Below, one piece after another: positions 27,105-35,731 of a stretch of DNA of 64,000 nucleotides (positions are counted from its first letter, which is position 1; each line of letters starts with the position of its first letter). Made by a program: the position numbers and the translations under genes. The DNA is from Nocardia thailandica NBRC 100428 (GTDB taxonomy: Bacteria > Actinomycetota > Actinomycetes > Mycobacteriales > Mycobacteriaceae): NCBI RefSeq assembly GCF_000308795.1, contig NZ_BAGK01000127.1:1-64000 (forward strand), given 5' to 3'. The notes beneath the pieces were generated by a model. It was given only the letters and a program-made list of their open reading frames with translations, searched no databases and was not told the DNA's origin.

Positions 27105-29195
27105 TCAGCGCGCGCCTGCGCCGTCGGCGCAGACCGTCGCCGGGTCGAGGTCGAGCCCGCGCAGCAACTGGGCGTTGACCGCCACCACGATCGTCGAGGC
27201 CGACATCAGCAACGCGCCGACCTCCATCGGCAGGGTGATGCCCCAGGGCGCGAGCACCCCGGCGGCCAGCGGCACCGCGACGAGGTTGTACCCGGCCGCC
27301 CAGACCAGGTTCTGGGTCATCTTGCGATACGTCGCGCGCGAGAGTTCGATGACCGACACCACCGCGCGCGGATCGTCACCGGCCAGCACGACCCCCGCCG
27401 AGGCGATGGCCACGTCGGTGCCCGCGCCGATCGCGATCCCGACGTCGGCCCTGGCCAGCGCGGGCGCGTCGTTGACCCCGTCGCCTACCATCGCCACGCT
27501 GTGCCCGGCGTCCTGCAGCGACTTCACCTCGGCGCCCTTGTCCTGGGGTAGCACGCCGGCGAAGACCTGGTCGATGCCGAGCCGCGCGGCCACCGCGCGC
27601 GCCACCGGCTCGGCGTCGCCGGTGATCATCGCGACCCGGATCCCGCGCCGGTGCAGGGCCGTGATCGCCTGGGCGGATTCGGGGCGGATCTCGTCGGCCA
27701 GCGCCAGCGCGCCGACCAGCTCGCCGTTGCGCAGCACGTGCAGCACGGTCGATCCCCGCGCCGACCACTCCGCGGTGGCAGGCGCGGGGGAGAGGCGGTG
27801 GCGGGCGAGCAGGGCCGGGCCGCCGACGCTGATGGGCACGCCGCTGACGATCGCGGTCACGCCGACCCCGTTGTGCGCGGTGAACCCGGACGCCGGCGGG
27901 ATCGGCAGCCCGCGCGCCATCGCGGTGGCCACGATCGCGCGGCCGAGCGGATGCTCGCTGTCGGATTCGGCGGCGGCCGCCAGGCGCAGCACCTCGGCGT
28001 CGTCGAAGCCCGCCGCGGTCGCGGTGACGGCGTCGACCGCGGGCTCGCCCCGGGTGAGGGTGCCGGTCTTGTCGAACAGGATCGTGTCGACGGTGCGCAT
28101 GGCCTCGAGCGCGCGCCGGTCGGTGACCAGCACCCCGGCCCGCGCGGCGCGCTCGGTCGCGATGGACACCACGAGCGGGATGGCCAGCCCGAGGGCGTGC
28201 GGGCAGGCGATGACCAGCACGGTGACGGTGCGGGTGACCGCCGACTCCGGCTGCCCGAGTGCCAGCCAGACGATCGCGGTGAGCACGGCCGCGCCCGAGG
28301 CGAACCAGAACAGCCAGCCCGCGGCCCGGTCGGCCAGCACCTGCGCCCGGGAGGTGGAGTTCTGGGCCTCGGCCACCAGCCGCTGGATCCCGGCCAGGGC
28401 CGTGTCGGCGCCGACGGCGGTCACGCGCACCCGCAGCGCGGTGTCGGTGGTGACCGTGCCCGCGACCACCGTGTCGCCGGGCCCGCGCCGCACGGGCCGG
28501 GACTCGCCGGTGATCATGGACTCGTCGACGTCGGCGGTGCCGGCCGCCACGGTGCCGTCGGCGGGGACCCGCCCGCCGGGGCGCACCACGACCAGGTCGC
28601 CGGTGTGCAGGTCCGCGGCGGGCACGGTCCGGGTCGAACCGTCGCCGGTGACCAGTTCGGCCTCGTCGGGCAGCAGCGCGGCCAGCGAGTCGAGCGCGCT
28701 GGAAGCCTGGCCGAGCGACCGCATCTCGAGCCAGTGCCCGAGCAGCATGATGACGATCAGCAGGGCCAGTTCCCACCAGAAGTCGAGTTCGTGGGAGAGC
28801 AGGCCGAGGGTGGCGCCCCAGGACGCGGTGAAGGCCACGGTGATGGCCAGCGAGATCAGCAGCATCATGCCGGGCCGCCGGTCGCGGATCTCGGCGACGG
28901 CACCGGTCAGGAACGGGCGCCCGCCCCAGAAGAACATCACCGTGCCCAGCACCGGCGACACCCAGCGCAGGGCGGTGGGCACGGTGTAGCCGAGCAGGTC
29001 GGCGAACATGGCGTCCGCCGCGACGACCGGTACGGCCAGCGCCAGCATGGTCCAGAACAGCTGCCGGAACATCGTCACGTGATCGGCGTGGCCGCCGTGG
29101 CCGCCGTGGCCGGCATGGCCGCCGTGTCCGCCGTGGCCCGGCTCCGGGGACCGGGTCGGGTGATCGCTGCCGGGGTGTAGGTGCTCGCTGTGCAT
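27105..29195 (-). CDS. P1B-type metal-transporting ATPase, CPH class, histidine-rich N-terminus
   Basis: 696 residues from ATG 29195, with GGAGG about 12 bp upstream. The N-terminus is a histidine/glycine repeat (GHGGHGGHAGHGGHGGHADH, about residues 18-37) in place of a CxxC domain. Transmembrane metal motif C-P-H at 331-333, phosphorylation site D-K-T-G-T-L-T with D375, S-E-H-P-L-G and G-D-G-V-N-D-A-P-A-L all present. CPH plus His-rich tail defines the CopB-like P1B-3 group, which exports copper. M. tuberculosis DosR controls a P-type ATPase gene (ctpF, a different class), so location in this island is suggestive. No clear DosR or CsoR site was found in front. Confidence 0.92.
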   Translation of the reverse strand: MHSEHLHPGSDHPTRSPEPGHGGHGGHAGHGGHGGHADHVTMFRQLFWTMLALAVPVVAADAMFADLLGYTVPTALRWVSPVLGTVMFFWGGRPFLTGAVAEIRDRRPGMMLLISLAITVAFTASWGATLGLLSHELDFWWELALLIVIMLLGHWLEMRSLGQASSALDSLAALLPDEAELVTGDGSTRTVPAADLHTGDLVVVRPGGRVPADGTVAAGTADVDESMITGESRPVRRGPGDTVVAGTVTTDTALRVRVTAVGADTALAGIQRLVAEAQNSTSRAQVLADRAAGWLFWFASGAAVLTAIVWLALGQPESAVTRTVTVLVIACPHALGLAIPLVVSIATERAARAGVLVTDRRALEAMRTVDTILFDKTGTLTRGEPAVDAVTATAAGFDDAEVLRLAAAAESDSEHPLGRAIVATAMARGLPIPPASGFTAHNGVGVTAIVSGVPISVGGPALLARHRLSPAPATAEWSARGSTVLHVLRNGELVGALALADEIRPESAQAITALHRRGIRVAMITGDAEPVARAVAARLGIDQVFAGVLPQDKGAEVKSLQDAGHSVAMVGDGVNDAPALARADVGIAIGAGTDVAIASAGVVLAGDDPRAVVSVIELSRATYRKMTQNLVWAAGYNLVAVPLAAGVLAPWGITLPMEVGALLMSASTIVVAVNAQLLRGLDLDPATVCADGAGAR

Positions 29196-29361
29196 GTGCT
29201 GGCGGTCCTCCGGCGTCGGCGGCCGGGGCCGCGAACGAGTGCTTCGGCTGGCAGGTCGAGGGATCGATGCGTAACCGAATGGTAGCTCCCTGGACCGGCG
29301 ATCCGCCCGCATCGGGCGCGTCCCGCGTGACCGGCGCCGCCCGGACGGGCAGACTGGGCCG

Positions 29362-29673
29362 ATGGCAGACCTGTGGATCGAGGTGGGTTCGGGCGCGGTC
29401 CGGGCCGCGGGCGTCTCCGAGGTCTCGGTGACGAAGTCGAGCCGGGTGGTCGGTGGCCGCATGAGCCGCGACCGCTACGCGGTGGTCCTGCGCTTCTTCG
29501 GCTCGGCCAACACCGCGGGCAAGTCCCGCACCCGCGCGGTGTGGAGCTGTGACCGCGAGTCCGACGCCGAGCGCGTGGCGCGCGAGCTGCTGCGCCATCT
29601 GATCACCGACGCCGCCCGCCCCGGCGTCCTGGTGGTGCACCCCTCGGGGGAGATCGAACTGCGCGAGGTGTGA
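29362..29673 (+). CDS. Hypothetical protein (103 aa)
   Basis: 103 residues from ATG 29362. No recognised domain. The sequence alternates short beta-like stretches (L-W-I-E-V-G, Y-A-V-V-L-R-F-F) with an amphipathic segment (D-R-E-S-D-A-E-R-V-A-R-E-L-L-R-H-L) and ends V-V-H-P-S-G-E-I-E-L, suggesting a small alpha/beta protein. No signal peptide or membrane segment. Separated from the divergent ATPase by about 165 bp and from the rifamycin phosphotransferase gene by 109 bp. Confidence 0.6.
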   Translation: MADLWIEVGSGAVRAAGVSEVSVTKSSRVVGGRMSRDRYAVVLRFFGSANTAGKSRTRAVWSCDRESDAERVARELLRHLITDAARPGVLVVHPSGEIELREV

Positions 29674-29706
29674 TCCCCTTCCCCCTTCCACTGTATACAC
29701 GATTCC

Positions 29707-29741
29707 GGGCCCTCATGAGGCCCCGAGATCTGGTCCATAAT
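29707..29741 (+). promoter_or_regulatory. Candidate rph promoter with inverted repeat
   Basis: An imperfect inverted repeat GGGCCCTCATGAGGCCCC (29707-29724, centre TCATGA) lies 11 bp upstream of a -10-like CATAAT (29736-29741), about where the -35 region should be, 42 bp ahead of the rph start codon. The overlap suggests regulation at the promoter. It does not match the published rifamycin-associated element in sequence or spacing. Confidence 0.4.
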
Positions 29742-29782
29742 CGCTCGCTACATACCGAAACACCAGGTGAGGAGCGGTCTGC

Positions 29783-32386
29783 ATGGCCTATGTTCTGGAT
29801 TTCCCGGAGATCGACGCGACCTCGGTCGCGAGCGTCGGCGGCAAGGGCGCGAACCTGGGGGAGCTCGCACGCGTCGACGGGGTCCGGGTGCCGGACGGTT
29901 TCTGCGTCACGACCGCCGCGTTCCGGCGGGTGCTGTCCGCCGTCCCCGGGATCGAGGACCGGCTCGACGCGCTGAGCGCGGTCGACCCGGCGGACCGCGC
30001 CGCCGTCGCGGCGCACAGCGCCGGAATCCGCGCCGCCATCGAGGACTGCGCCGTCCCCGACGACATCGCCGCCGCGATCACCGGCGGGTACGCCCGCCTC
30101 GGTGCGGATACCGCGTGCGCGGTCCGCTCGAGCGCCACGGCCGAGGACCTGCCGACCGCGTCGTTCGCCGGCCAGCAGGACACCTACCTCAACGTCGTCG
30201 GCGCCGCCCCGGTGCTCGCGCACGTGCGCCGGTGCTGGGCGTCGCTGTTCACCGAGCGGGCGGTGACCTACCGGCAGCGCAACGGGTTCGGGCATCGCGC
30301 GGTCGACATGGCGGTGGTGGTGCAGCGCATGGTGTTCCCCCGCGCCGCGGGCATCCTGGTCACCGCCGACCCGGTCACCTCCGACCGCACGGTGGTCTCC
30401 GTCGACGCGGGTTTCGGCCTGGGCGAGGCGCTCGTGTCGGGCCTGGTCAATGCCGACGTCTATCAGGTCCGCGCCGGGGCGATCACGGCGAAGACCGTGG
30501 CCACCAAGAAGATCGCGATGGAGGCCGTGCCGGGCGGCGGTACCCGCGTCCGCGAACTCGACGCCGACCGGCAGCGCGCGCAGGTGCTGACCGACGAGGA
30601 GATCCTGCGGCTCGCCGCACTCGGCCGGCGCATCGAGGCACACTTCGGCAGCCCGCAGGACGTCGAATGGTGCCTCGACGGCGAGGATTTCCGCATCGTG
30701 CAGAGCCGCCCCCTCACCACCCTGTTCCCGATTCCCGACGCCCCCGACGACGCGCCCCGGGTCTACGTCTCGGTGGGTCACCAGCAGATGATGACCGACG
30801 CCATGAAGCCGCTCGGCCTGTCGGTGTGGCAGCTGACCAGCCCGGCGCCGATGCGGCACGCGGGCGGGCGCCTGTTCGTCGACATCACCCCGCGGCTGGC
30901 CTCTGCGGCGACCCGCCCCGCCCTGGTGGCGGTCCTCGGCAAGGACCCGCTCACCGGGGACGCGCTGCGCACGGTCCTCGAGCGCGACTTCGTGCCCCTG
31001 TCCGAGGGCGAGTCCCCTGCCGCCGCACCGGCTCCCGCCGCCCCGCTGATCGAGGCCGACCCCGCGCTGGTCGCCGAGCTGGTCGCGGAGAGCGAACGGT
31101 CGGTCGCCGCGCTCGAGCGCGAGATCGATACCCGGTCGGGCACCGATCTGCTGGACTTCGTCGAGGCCGACATCCAGGAGCTGCGCCGCGTGCTGTTCAA
31201 CGCCCGCAGCCTGCAGGCGATCACCGCCGGGATGGAGGCGGCCGAGTGGCTGAACGAGCGCCTGGGGGAGTGGCTGGGGGAGAAGAACGCCGCCGACGTC
31301 CTGACCCAGTCGGTGCCGGGCAACGTCACCTCGGAGATGGGACTGGCGCTGCTGGACGTCGCCGACGTCATCCGGCCGCACCCGGAGGTGGTGGCCTATC
31401 TGCGGCACGTCGAGGAGTCCGGTGGCGACGGCGACGGCTTCCTCGACGAGCTCGCGCGGCGTCGCGGCGGCCCCGAGGCCCGCGCGGCGCTGGAACGCTT
31501 CCTCGACCGCTACGGGATGCGGTGTGTCGGCGAGATCGACATCACCCGCACGCGCTGGAGCGAACAGCCCACCGCCCTGGTGCCGACCCTCCTCGGCAAC
31601 ATCGCCAATTTCGCGCCGGGCGAAGGGGAACGACGTTTCGAGGAGGGCAGGCGCGCCGCCGAGCGGCAGGCGCGCGAGTTCCTGGAGCGGGTGCGCGCGC
31701 TCCCCGACGGCGCCCGCCGGGCCGAGGAGACCCGGGCGATGATCGACCGGGTTCGCACCTTCGCCGGATACCGGGAGTACCCGAAGTACGGGATGGTCGT
31801 CCGCTACGCCGTCTACAAGCGGGCGCTGCTGCGCCAGGCGGCGGAGCTGGTCCGGGCCGGGGTGCTCGAGCGGAGTGAGGACATCTACTTCCTGACCTTC
31901 GACGAACTGCGCGAGGTCGTGGGGACCGGTCGCGTCGCGCCGGGGCTGATCCGGGACCGGGCCGAGGCCTTCCGCTTCTACCGGACCCTGACCCCGCCGC
32001 GGATCCTGACCTCCGACGGCACCGCGCTGAGCGGCGCCTACCATCGCGACGACCTGCCCGACGGCGCCCTGCCCGGCATGGCGGTCTCGGCGGGAACGGT
32101 CGAGGGCCGGGCCCGGGTGGTCACCGACATCGCCCGGGCCGACCTGGCCCCCGGCGACATCCTGGTGACCCCTTACACCGATCCGAGCTGGACGCCGTTG
32201 TTCGTCGCGGTGACCGGACTGGTCACCGAGGTCGGCGGGCCGATGACCCACGGCGCGGTCATCGCGCGCGAGTACGGCCTGCCCGCCGTGGTCGGTGTCG
32301 AGAACGCGACGGCGCTGATCCGCGACGGCCAGCGGATCCGGGTGCACGGCACGGAGGGATACGTGGAGATCCTGCCGGCCGGGTGA
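29783..32386 (+). CDS. rph: Rifamycin phosphotransferase (PEP-synthase-like)
   Basis: 867 residues, exactly the size of characterised Rph enzymes, from an ATG with GGTGAGGAG upstream. Domains in order: PPDK/PEP-synthase ATP-grasp (V-G-G-K-G-A-N-L-G-E-L near 18; C-A-V-R-S-S-A-T-A-E-D near 115), rifamycin-binding middle domain beginning Y-V-S-V-G-H-Q-Q-M-M-T-D-A-M-K-P-L-G, and the swivelling phosphohistidine domain G-G-P-M-T-H-G-A-V-I-A-R-E-Y-G with His 823. Rph transfers the ATP beta-phosphate to the C21 hydroxyl of rifamycins, inactivating them. The middle-domain motif distinguishes it from housekeeping PEP synthase. No rifamycin biosynthetic gene is near, so this is a resistance gene. Confidence 0.9.
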   Translation: MAYVLDFPEIDATSVASVGGKGANLGELARVDGVRVPDGFCVTTAAFRRVLSAVPGIEDRLDALSAVDPADRAAVAAHSAGIRAAIEDCAVPDDIAAAITGGYARLGADTACAVRSSATAEDLPTASFAGQQDTYLNVVGAAPVLAHVRRCWASLFTERAVTYRQRNGFGHRAVDMAVVVQRMVFPRAAGILVTADPVTSDRTVVSVDAGFGLGEALVSGLVNADVYQVRAGAITAKTVATKKIAMEAVPGGGTRVRELDADRQRAQVLTDEEILRLAALGRRIEAHFGSPQDVEWCLDGEDFRIVQSRPLTTLFPIPDAPDDAPRVYVSVGHQQMMTDAMKPLGLSVWQLTSPAPMRHAGGRLFVDITPRLASAATRPALVAVLGKDPLTGDALRTVLERDFVPLSEGESPAAAPAPAAPLIEADPALVAELVAESERSVAALEREIDTRSGTDLLDFVEADIQELRRVLFNARSLQAITAGMEAAEWLNERLGEWLGEKNAADVLTQSVPGNVTSEMGLALLDVADVIRPHPEVVAYLRHVEESGGDGDGFLDELARRRGGPEARAALERFLDRYGMRCVGEIDITRTRWSEQPTALVPTLLGNIANFAPGEGERRFEEGRRAAERQAREFLERVRALPDGARRAEETRAMIDRVRTFAGYREYPKYGMVVRYAVYKRALLRQAAELVRAGVLERSEDIYFLTFDELREVVGTGRVAPGLIRDRAEAFRFYRTLTPPRILTSDGTALSGAYHRDDLPDGALPGMAVSAGTVEGRARVVTDIARADLAPGDILVTPYTDPSWTPLFVAVTGLVTEVGGPMTHGAVIAREYGLPAVVGVENATALIRDGQRIRVHGTEGYVEILPAG

Positions 32387-32390
32387 GCGG

Positions 32391-34712
32391 TCAGCGCGAG
32401 CGCTCGACGGTGACGCGCAGGTTCTTCATGATGGGCTGATCGCTCTGCGTGCTGTAGTCGCCGATGGCGCACAGCACGTTGAGCTCGGGCATGTAGCCGG
32501 CGGCGCACCCGCGCGGAATGTCGTACGGGATGGCCTGATAGCGCCGGACCGAGCGGGTGCTGCCGTCGCGGGCGGTGCTGGTGATGTCGACCTCGTCGAA
32601 CAGCTCCAGCCCGCGCTCGGCCATGTCCTCGGCGTTCATGAAGACCAGGGTGCGCAGGTTCTTCACGCCGCGGTAGCGGTCGTCGTGGGAGTAGATGGTG
32701 GTGTTCCACTGGTCGTGGGAGCGGATGGTGGCCAGGGTCAGGGTGCCCGGGGCGGTGGTGGTGTCGGGCAGGTCGGCGCGGGAGAACTCGGCGCGGCCCG
32801 ACGGGGTCAGGAAGATCAGTTCGCGCGCGGGCTGGCGGATGCGGAAACCCAGCGGCAGCCGCACGCGGCGGTTGAAGTCCTCGAAGCCGTCGAGCACCCG
32901 TGCCATGGTGTCGCGGATGCGGTCGTAGTCGCCGACGTAGTGGTCCCACGGCGTCCGGCTCTGCGGCAGCGCGGCTTTCGCGATCCCGGCGATGATCGCG
33001 GGCTCGGACAGCAGGTGCGGGGAGGCGGGCTTCTTCATGCCCTTGGACAGGTGAACCATCGCCATCGCGTCCTCGACCGAGGTCTCCTGGATCTTGCCGC
33101 GTTGCTCGTCGCGCTCGGTGCGGCCCAGGCACGGCAGGATCAGCGCCCGCCCGCCGTGGACCAGGTGACTGCGGTTGAGCTTCGTGCTGACCTGGATCGT
33201 CATCTCGCAGCGGCGCAGGGCCTCGACGGTGTAGGCGGTGTCGGGGGCGGCCAGCGCGAAATTGCCGCCCATGCCGACGAAGACGCGCACCTGCCCGGCG
33301 TGCATGGCCTCGATGGTGGCGACGGTGTCCTTGCCGTCCTCGCGCGGCGGGTCGATCCCGCAGACCTGCGCCAGCCGGTCGAGGAAGGCCGGATCGGGAC
33401 GATGGTTGATGCCGCAGGTCCGGTTGCCCTGCACGTTGCTGTGTCCGCGCACGGGCGAGGGGCCCGCACCCTCCCGGCCCAGGTTGCCGCGCAGCAGGAG
33501 CAGGTTGACGATCTCGCGGATGGTGTCGACACCGTGCTCGTGCTGGGTGACACCGAGACACCAGCTGATGATGGACCGGTCGGCGTCACAGTAGATGCGT
33601 GCCGCCTTGCGCAGTTCGGCCTCGGTGAGCGCGGACTGGCGCTCGATCTCGGACCACGGGGTCGCCTCCACCTTCGCGCGGTAGGCATGGAACCCGGTCG
33701 TGTAGCGGTCGATGAACTCCTGGTCGAGGGCCTTGGGGTCGCGGGTGGACTCCTCGAGCACGGCCTTGGCGATGCCGCGGATGACCGCGAAGTCGCCGCC
33801 GATGCGCGTCTGCAGGTTCAGCGTGCCGGTGCGGGTGGCGTGGAAGGTCGCCATCTGCAGGAACTCGTGCGGGATGATCGTGCGCCGCGACCCCGCCTCG
33901 ATCAGCGGGTTGATGTGCACGATCTGCGCGCCGCGGCGGTCGGCCTCGGCCAGGGCGGTCAGCATGCGTGGCGCGTTGGAGGCGGCGTTGACGCCCATGA
34001 TGAACAGCGCGTCGGTGGCCTCCCAGTCGGCCAGGTCGCAGGTGCCCTTGCCGGTGCCGAGCGAGGCCTGCAGCGCCCGCCCGCTCGCCTCGTGGCACAT
34101 GTTCGAGCAGTCGGGCAGGTTGTTGGTGCCCAGTTCGCGGGCCAGCAGCTGGTAGAGGAAGGTGGCCTCGTTGCCGAGGCGGCCCGAGGTGTAGAAGGCG
34201 GCCTGGTTCGGGTCGTCGAGTTCGCGCAGCGCGCGGCCGGCGAGCTCGAAGGCCTCCGCCCAGGAGATCGGCACGTAGGTGTCGGTGTCGGGGTCGTAGC
34301 TCATCGGCTCGGTGAGCCTGCCCTGGTTCTCCAGGTCGTGCTCGCTCCAGCCCGACAGCTCGGTCACGGTGTGGGCGGCGAAGAACGCGCGGTCGACCCG
34401 CTTGTGCGTCATCTCCCAGGTGACGTGCTTGATCCCGTTCTCGCAGATGTCGAGGTGGATGCCCTTGATCGAATCGGGCCACGCGCAGCCGGGGCAGTCG
34501 AAGCCGCCGTTCTCGTGGTTCATCTTCAGGATGGCGCGCGGGCCGAGGATCGGCTCCTTCTCCTTGCCGATCATGAACTCGGTGACCGCCTTGGCCGCGC
34601 CCCAGCCCGCCGCGGGATGGTCGTAGGGCCGGAACTCCGGCTGCGCGGCGGCGTCGCGCGCGCCGCTCGGTCCGCCGTCGGGGTCGAACCGGTTGGTGGA
34701 GTCCACAGCCAT
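32391..34712 (-). CDS. FdhF/YdeP-family molybdopterin oxidoreductase
   Basis: 773 residues from an ATG with AAGGGA upstream. N-terminal F-D-C-P-G-C-A-W-P-D is the signature of the YdeP branch, which lacks the usual four-cysteine [4Fe-4S] motif. Molybdopterin-binding stretches follow (G-R-L-G-N-E-A-T-F-L-Y-Q-L-L-A-R-E-L-G-T-N-N-L-P-D-C-S and Q-H-E-H-G-V-D-T), with a molydopterin-dinucleotide domain at the C-terminus (I-R-S-H-D-Q-W-N-T-T-I-Y). Often annotated formate dehydrogenase alpha subunit, but YdeP proteins have no proven formate activity; E. coli YdeP is linked to acid resistance. No beta or gamma subunit or FdhD gene is adjacent. Confidence 0.88.
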   Translation of the reverse strand: MAVDSTNRFDPDGGPSGARDAAAQPEFRPYDHPAAGWGAAKAVTEFMIGKEKEPILGPRAILKMNHENGGFDCPGCAWPDSIKGIHLDICENGIKHVTWEMTHKRVDRAFFAAHTVTELSGWSEHDLENQGRLTEPMSYDPDTDTYVPISWAEAFELAGRALRELDDPNQAAFYTSGRLGNEATFLYQLLARELGTNNLPDCSNMCHEASGRALQASLGTGKGTCDLADWEATDALFIMGVNAASNAPRMLTALAEADRRGAQIVHINPLIEAGSRRTIIPHEFLQMATFHATRTGTLNLQTRIGGDFAVIRGIAKAVLEESTRDPKALDQEFIDRYTTGFHAYRAKVEATPWSEIERQSALTEAELRKAARIYCDADRSIISWCLGVTQHEHGVDTIREIVNLLLLRGNLGREGAGPSPVRGHSNVQGNRTCGINHRPDPAFLDRLAQVCGIDPPREDGKDTVATIEAMHAGQVRVFVGMGGNFALAAPDTAYTVEALRRCEMTIQVSTKLNRSHLVHGGRALILPCLGRTERDEQRGKIQETSVEDAMAMVHLSKGMKKPASPHLLSEPAIIAGIAKAALPQSRTPWDHYVGDYDRIRDTMARVLDGFEDFNRRVRLPLGFRIRQPARELIFLTPSGRAEFSRADLPDTTTAPGTLTLATIRSHDQWNTTIYSHDDRYRGVKNLRTLVFMNAEDMAERGLELFDEVDITSTARDGSTRSVRRYQAIPYDIPRGCAAGYMPELNVLCAIGDYSTQSDQPIMKNLRVTVERSR

Positions 34713-34846
34713 GACAATCCCTTCGACGACACTGGGCGGAGCTCGGTACGCCGGACACGGTCCCGCCGGAGCGGACCCTCCGCCGATCGTATTGCCCGTC
34801 GCCGTCGGTGAACAGCACCGAAACCGTGTCGTCGCCCGGCGGACCC

Positions 34847-35638
34847 TCAGATCACGAAGGGGATGAGGGCCTTGCGGTCGGTCGGGTAGTCGGCGAACTT
34901 CTCCCGGTACCACCGGTGGGTGGCGAAGGCGCGCGGCACCAGGTTGCCCGCGGTGATCAGCAGGATGACCACGCCGGCCAGGCTCCAGGTCAGCAGGGCG
35001 AACCCGGCCCAGGCGACGAGCTCCCCCAGATACGCCGGGCTGGTGACGTAGCGGAAGCCGCCGCCGAAGGGGACGCGGTACTCGGTCGCGCCCGGATCGG
35101 CCTTGTCGCGCAGGTTGCGCACGATCCACTCCGAGCGCACCAGCAGCGCGAATCCGCACAGATAGACGACGACACCGACGAGGAAGCGCGGGTCGGTGAG
35201 CCAGGCGGTGGTGTACTGCCCGAAGTAGTCGTTGCTGAAGAAGGCGCCGTTGAGATAGCCGTGCAGCGCCGTGACGAACATGCCCATGGCCAGCACCGAG
35301 ACGTTGAAGCTGCTGCGCTTGCCCGGCACCTGCCGGATCGAGAGCGGGAAGAACCAGCCGCGATTGCCGTAGTGCAGCAGCCAGATCGCCGCGAGCACCA
35401 GCGGGACCGGTTCGAACCGGTGCGGCCCGGACAGATAGAACACCGCGAACACCACCGTCGCGGGGATCTCCATCAGCCACCAGCCCAGTTTCGGGTTGAG
35501 GTTGAACCCCAGGGCGGTCGTGGCGAAGCGGCCGTAGGGGCTCTGCGCGAACAGCCCGCCGACCAGCACGAACGCGGCGAAGGCGAAGGCGATCGTCAGC
35601 ACCGTGTCGTAGGTGGTGTTCCCGGTGTACCAATCCAT
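34847..35638 (-). CDS. Steroid 5-alpha-reductase (SRD5A-like)
   Basis: 263 residues, integral membrane with about seven hydrophobic segments, the size of human SRD5A1/2. W-W-L-M-E-I-P places Glu at residue 57 and L-H-Y-x2-R places Tyr at 90, matching catalytic E57 and Y91 of SRD5A2. The C-terminal half follows human SRD5A1: L-T-D-P-R-F-L-V-G, V-R-N-L-R, Y-R-V-P-F-G-G-G-F-R-Y-V-T-S-P-A-Y-L-G-E, W-A-G-F-A-L-L-T-W-S, H-R-W-Y-R-E-K-F-A-D-Y-P, I-P-F. Expected reaction: NADPH-dependent reduction of the delta-4 bond of 3-ketosteroids to 5-alpha products. ATG 35638 follows GAGGA. A perfect KstR box lies 37 bp upstream, shared with the divergent KSI-like gene. Confidence 0.9.
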   Translation of the reverse strand: MDWYTGNTTYDTVLTIAFAFAAFVLVGGLFAQSPYGRFATTALGFNLNPKLGWWLMEIPATVVFAVFYLSGPHRFEPVPLVLAAIWLLHYGNRGWFFPLSIRQVPGKRSSFNVSVLAMGMFVTALHGYLNGAFFSNDYFGQYTTAWLTDPRFLVGVVVYLCGFALLVRSEWIVRNLRDKADPGATEYRVPFGGGFRYVTSPAYLGELVAWAGFALLTWSLAGVVILLITAGNLVPRAFATHRWYREKFADYPTDRKALIPFVI

Positions 35639-35674
35639 GGAGATCCTCGAGATGTGAGACGCGCGGCCGCAAAT

Positions 35675-35688
35675 TAGAACATGTTCTA
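35675..35688. promoter_or_regulatory. KstR operator (TAGAACATGTTCTA)
   Basis: Perfect 14-bp palindrome matching every fixed position of the published KstR motif TnnAACnnGTTnnA. It sits between the divergent 5-alpha-reductase and KSI-like genes, 37 and 44 bp from their start codons, where a repressor could control both. KstR is the cholesterol-catabolism repressor of mycobacteria and rhodococci; no kstR gene is in this window. Confidence 0.85.
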
Positions 35689-35731
35689 CCATGGGTCCGG
35701 CTTCCTGGACCACGAACCGCGGAGGAAATCC

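Noticed and set aside
29196..29361. DosR or CsoR operator upstream of the metal ATPase.
   Set aside because: GGGAC appears on the minus strand but with wrong spacing to the second half, and no CsoR-type palindrome was found.
29692..29699. TGTATACA palindrome upstream of rph.
   Set aside because: Only 8 bp, no second copy, and no known regulator site fits; likely chance.
29674..29782. Rifamycin-associated element upstream of rph.
   Set aside because: The known 19-bp element (GGGGCTTGCGGCAAGGCCC) is not present; the GGGCCCTCATGAGGCCCC dyad differs in centre and spacing.
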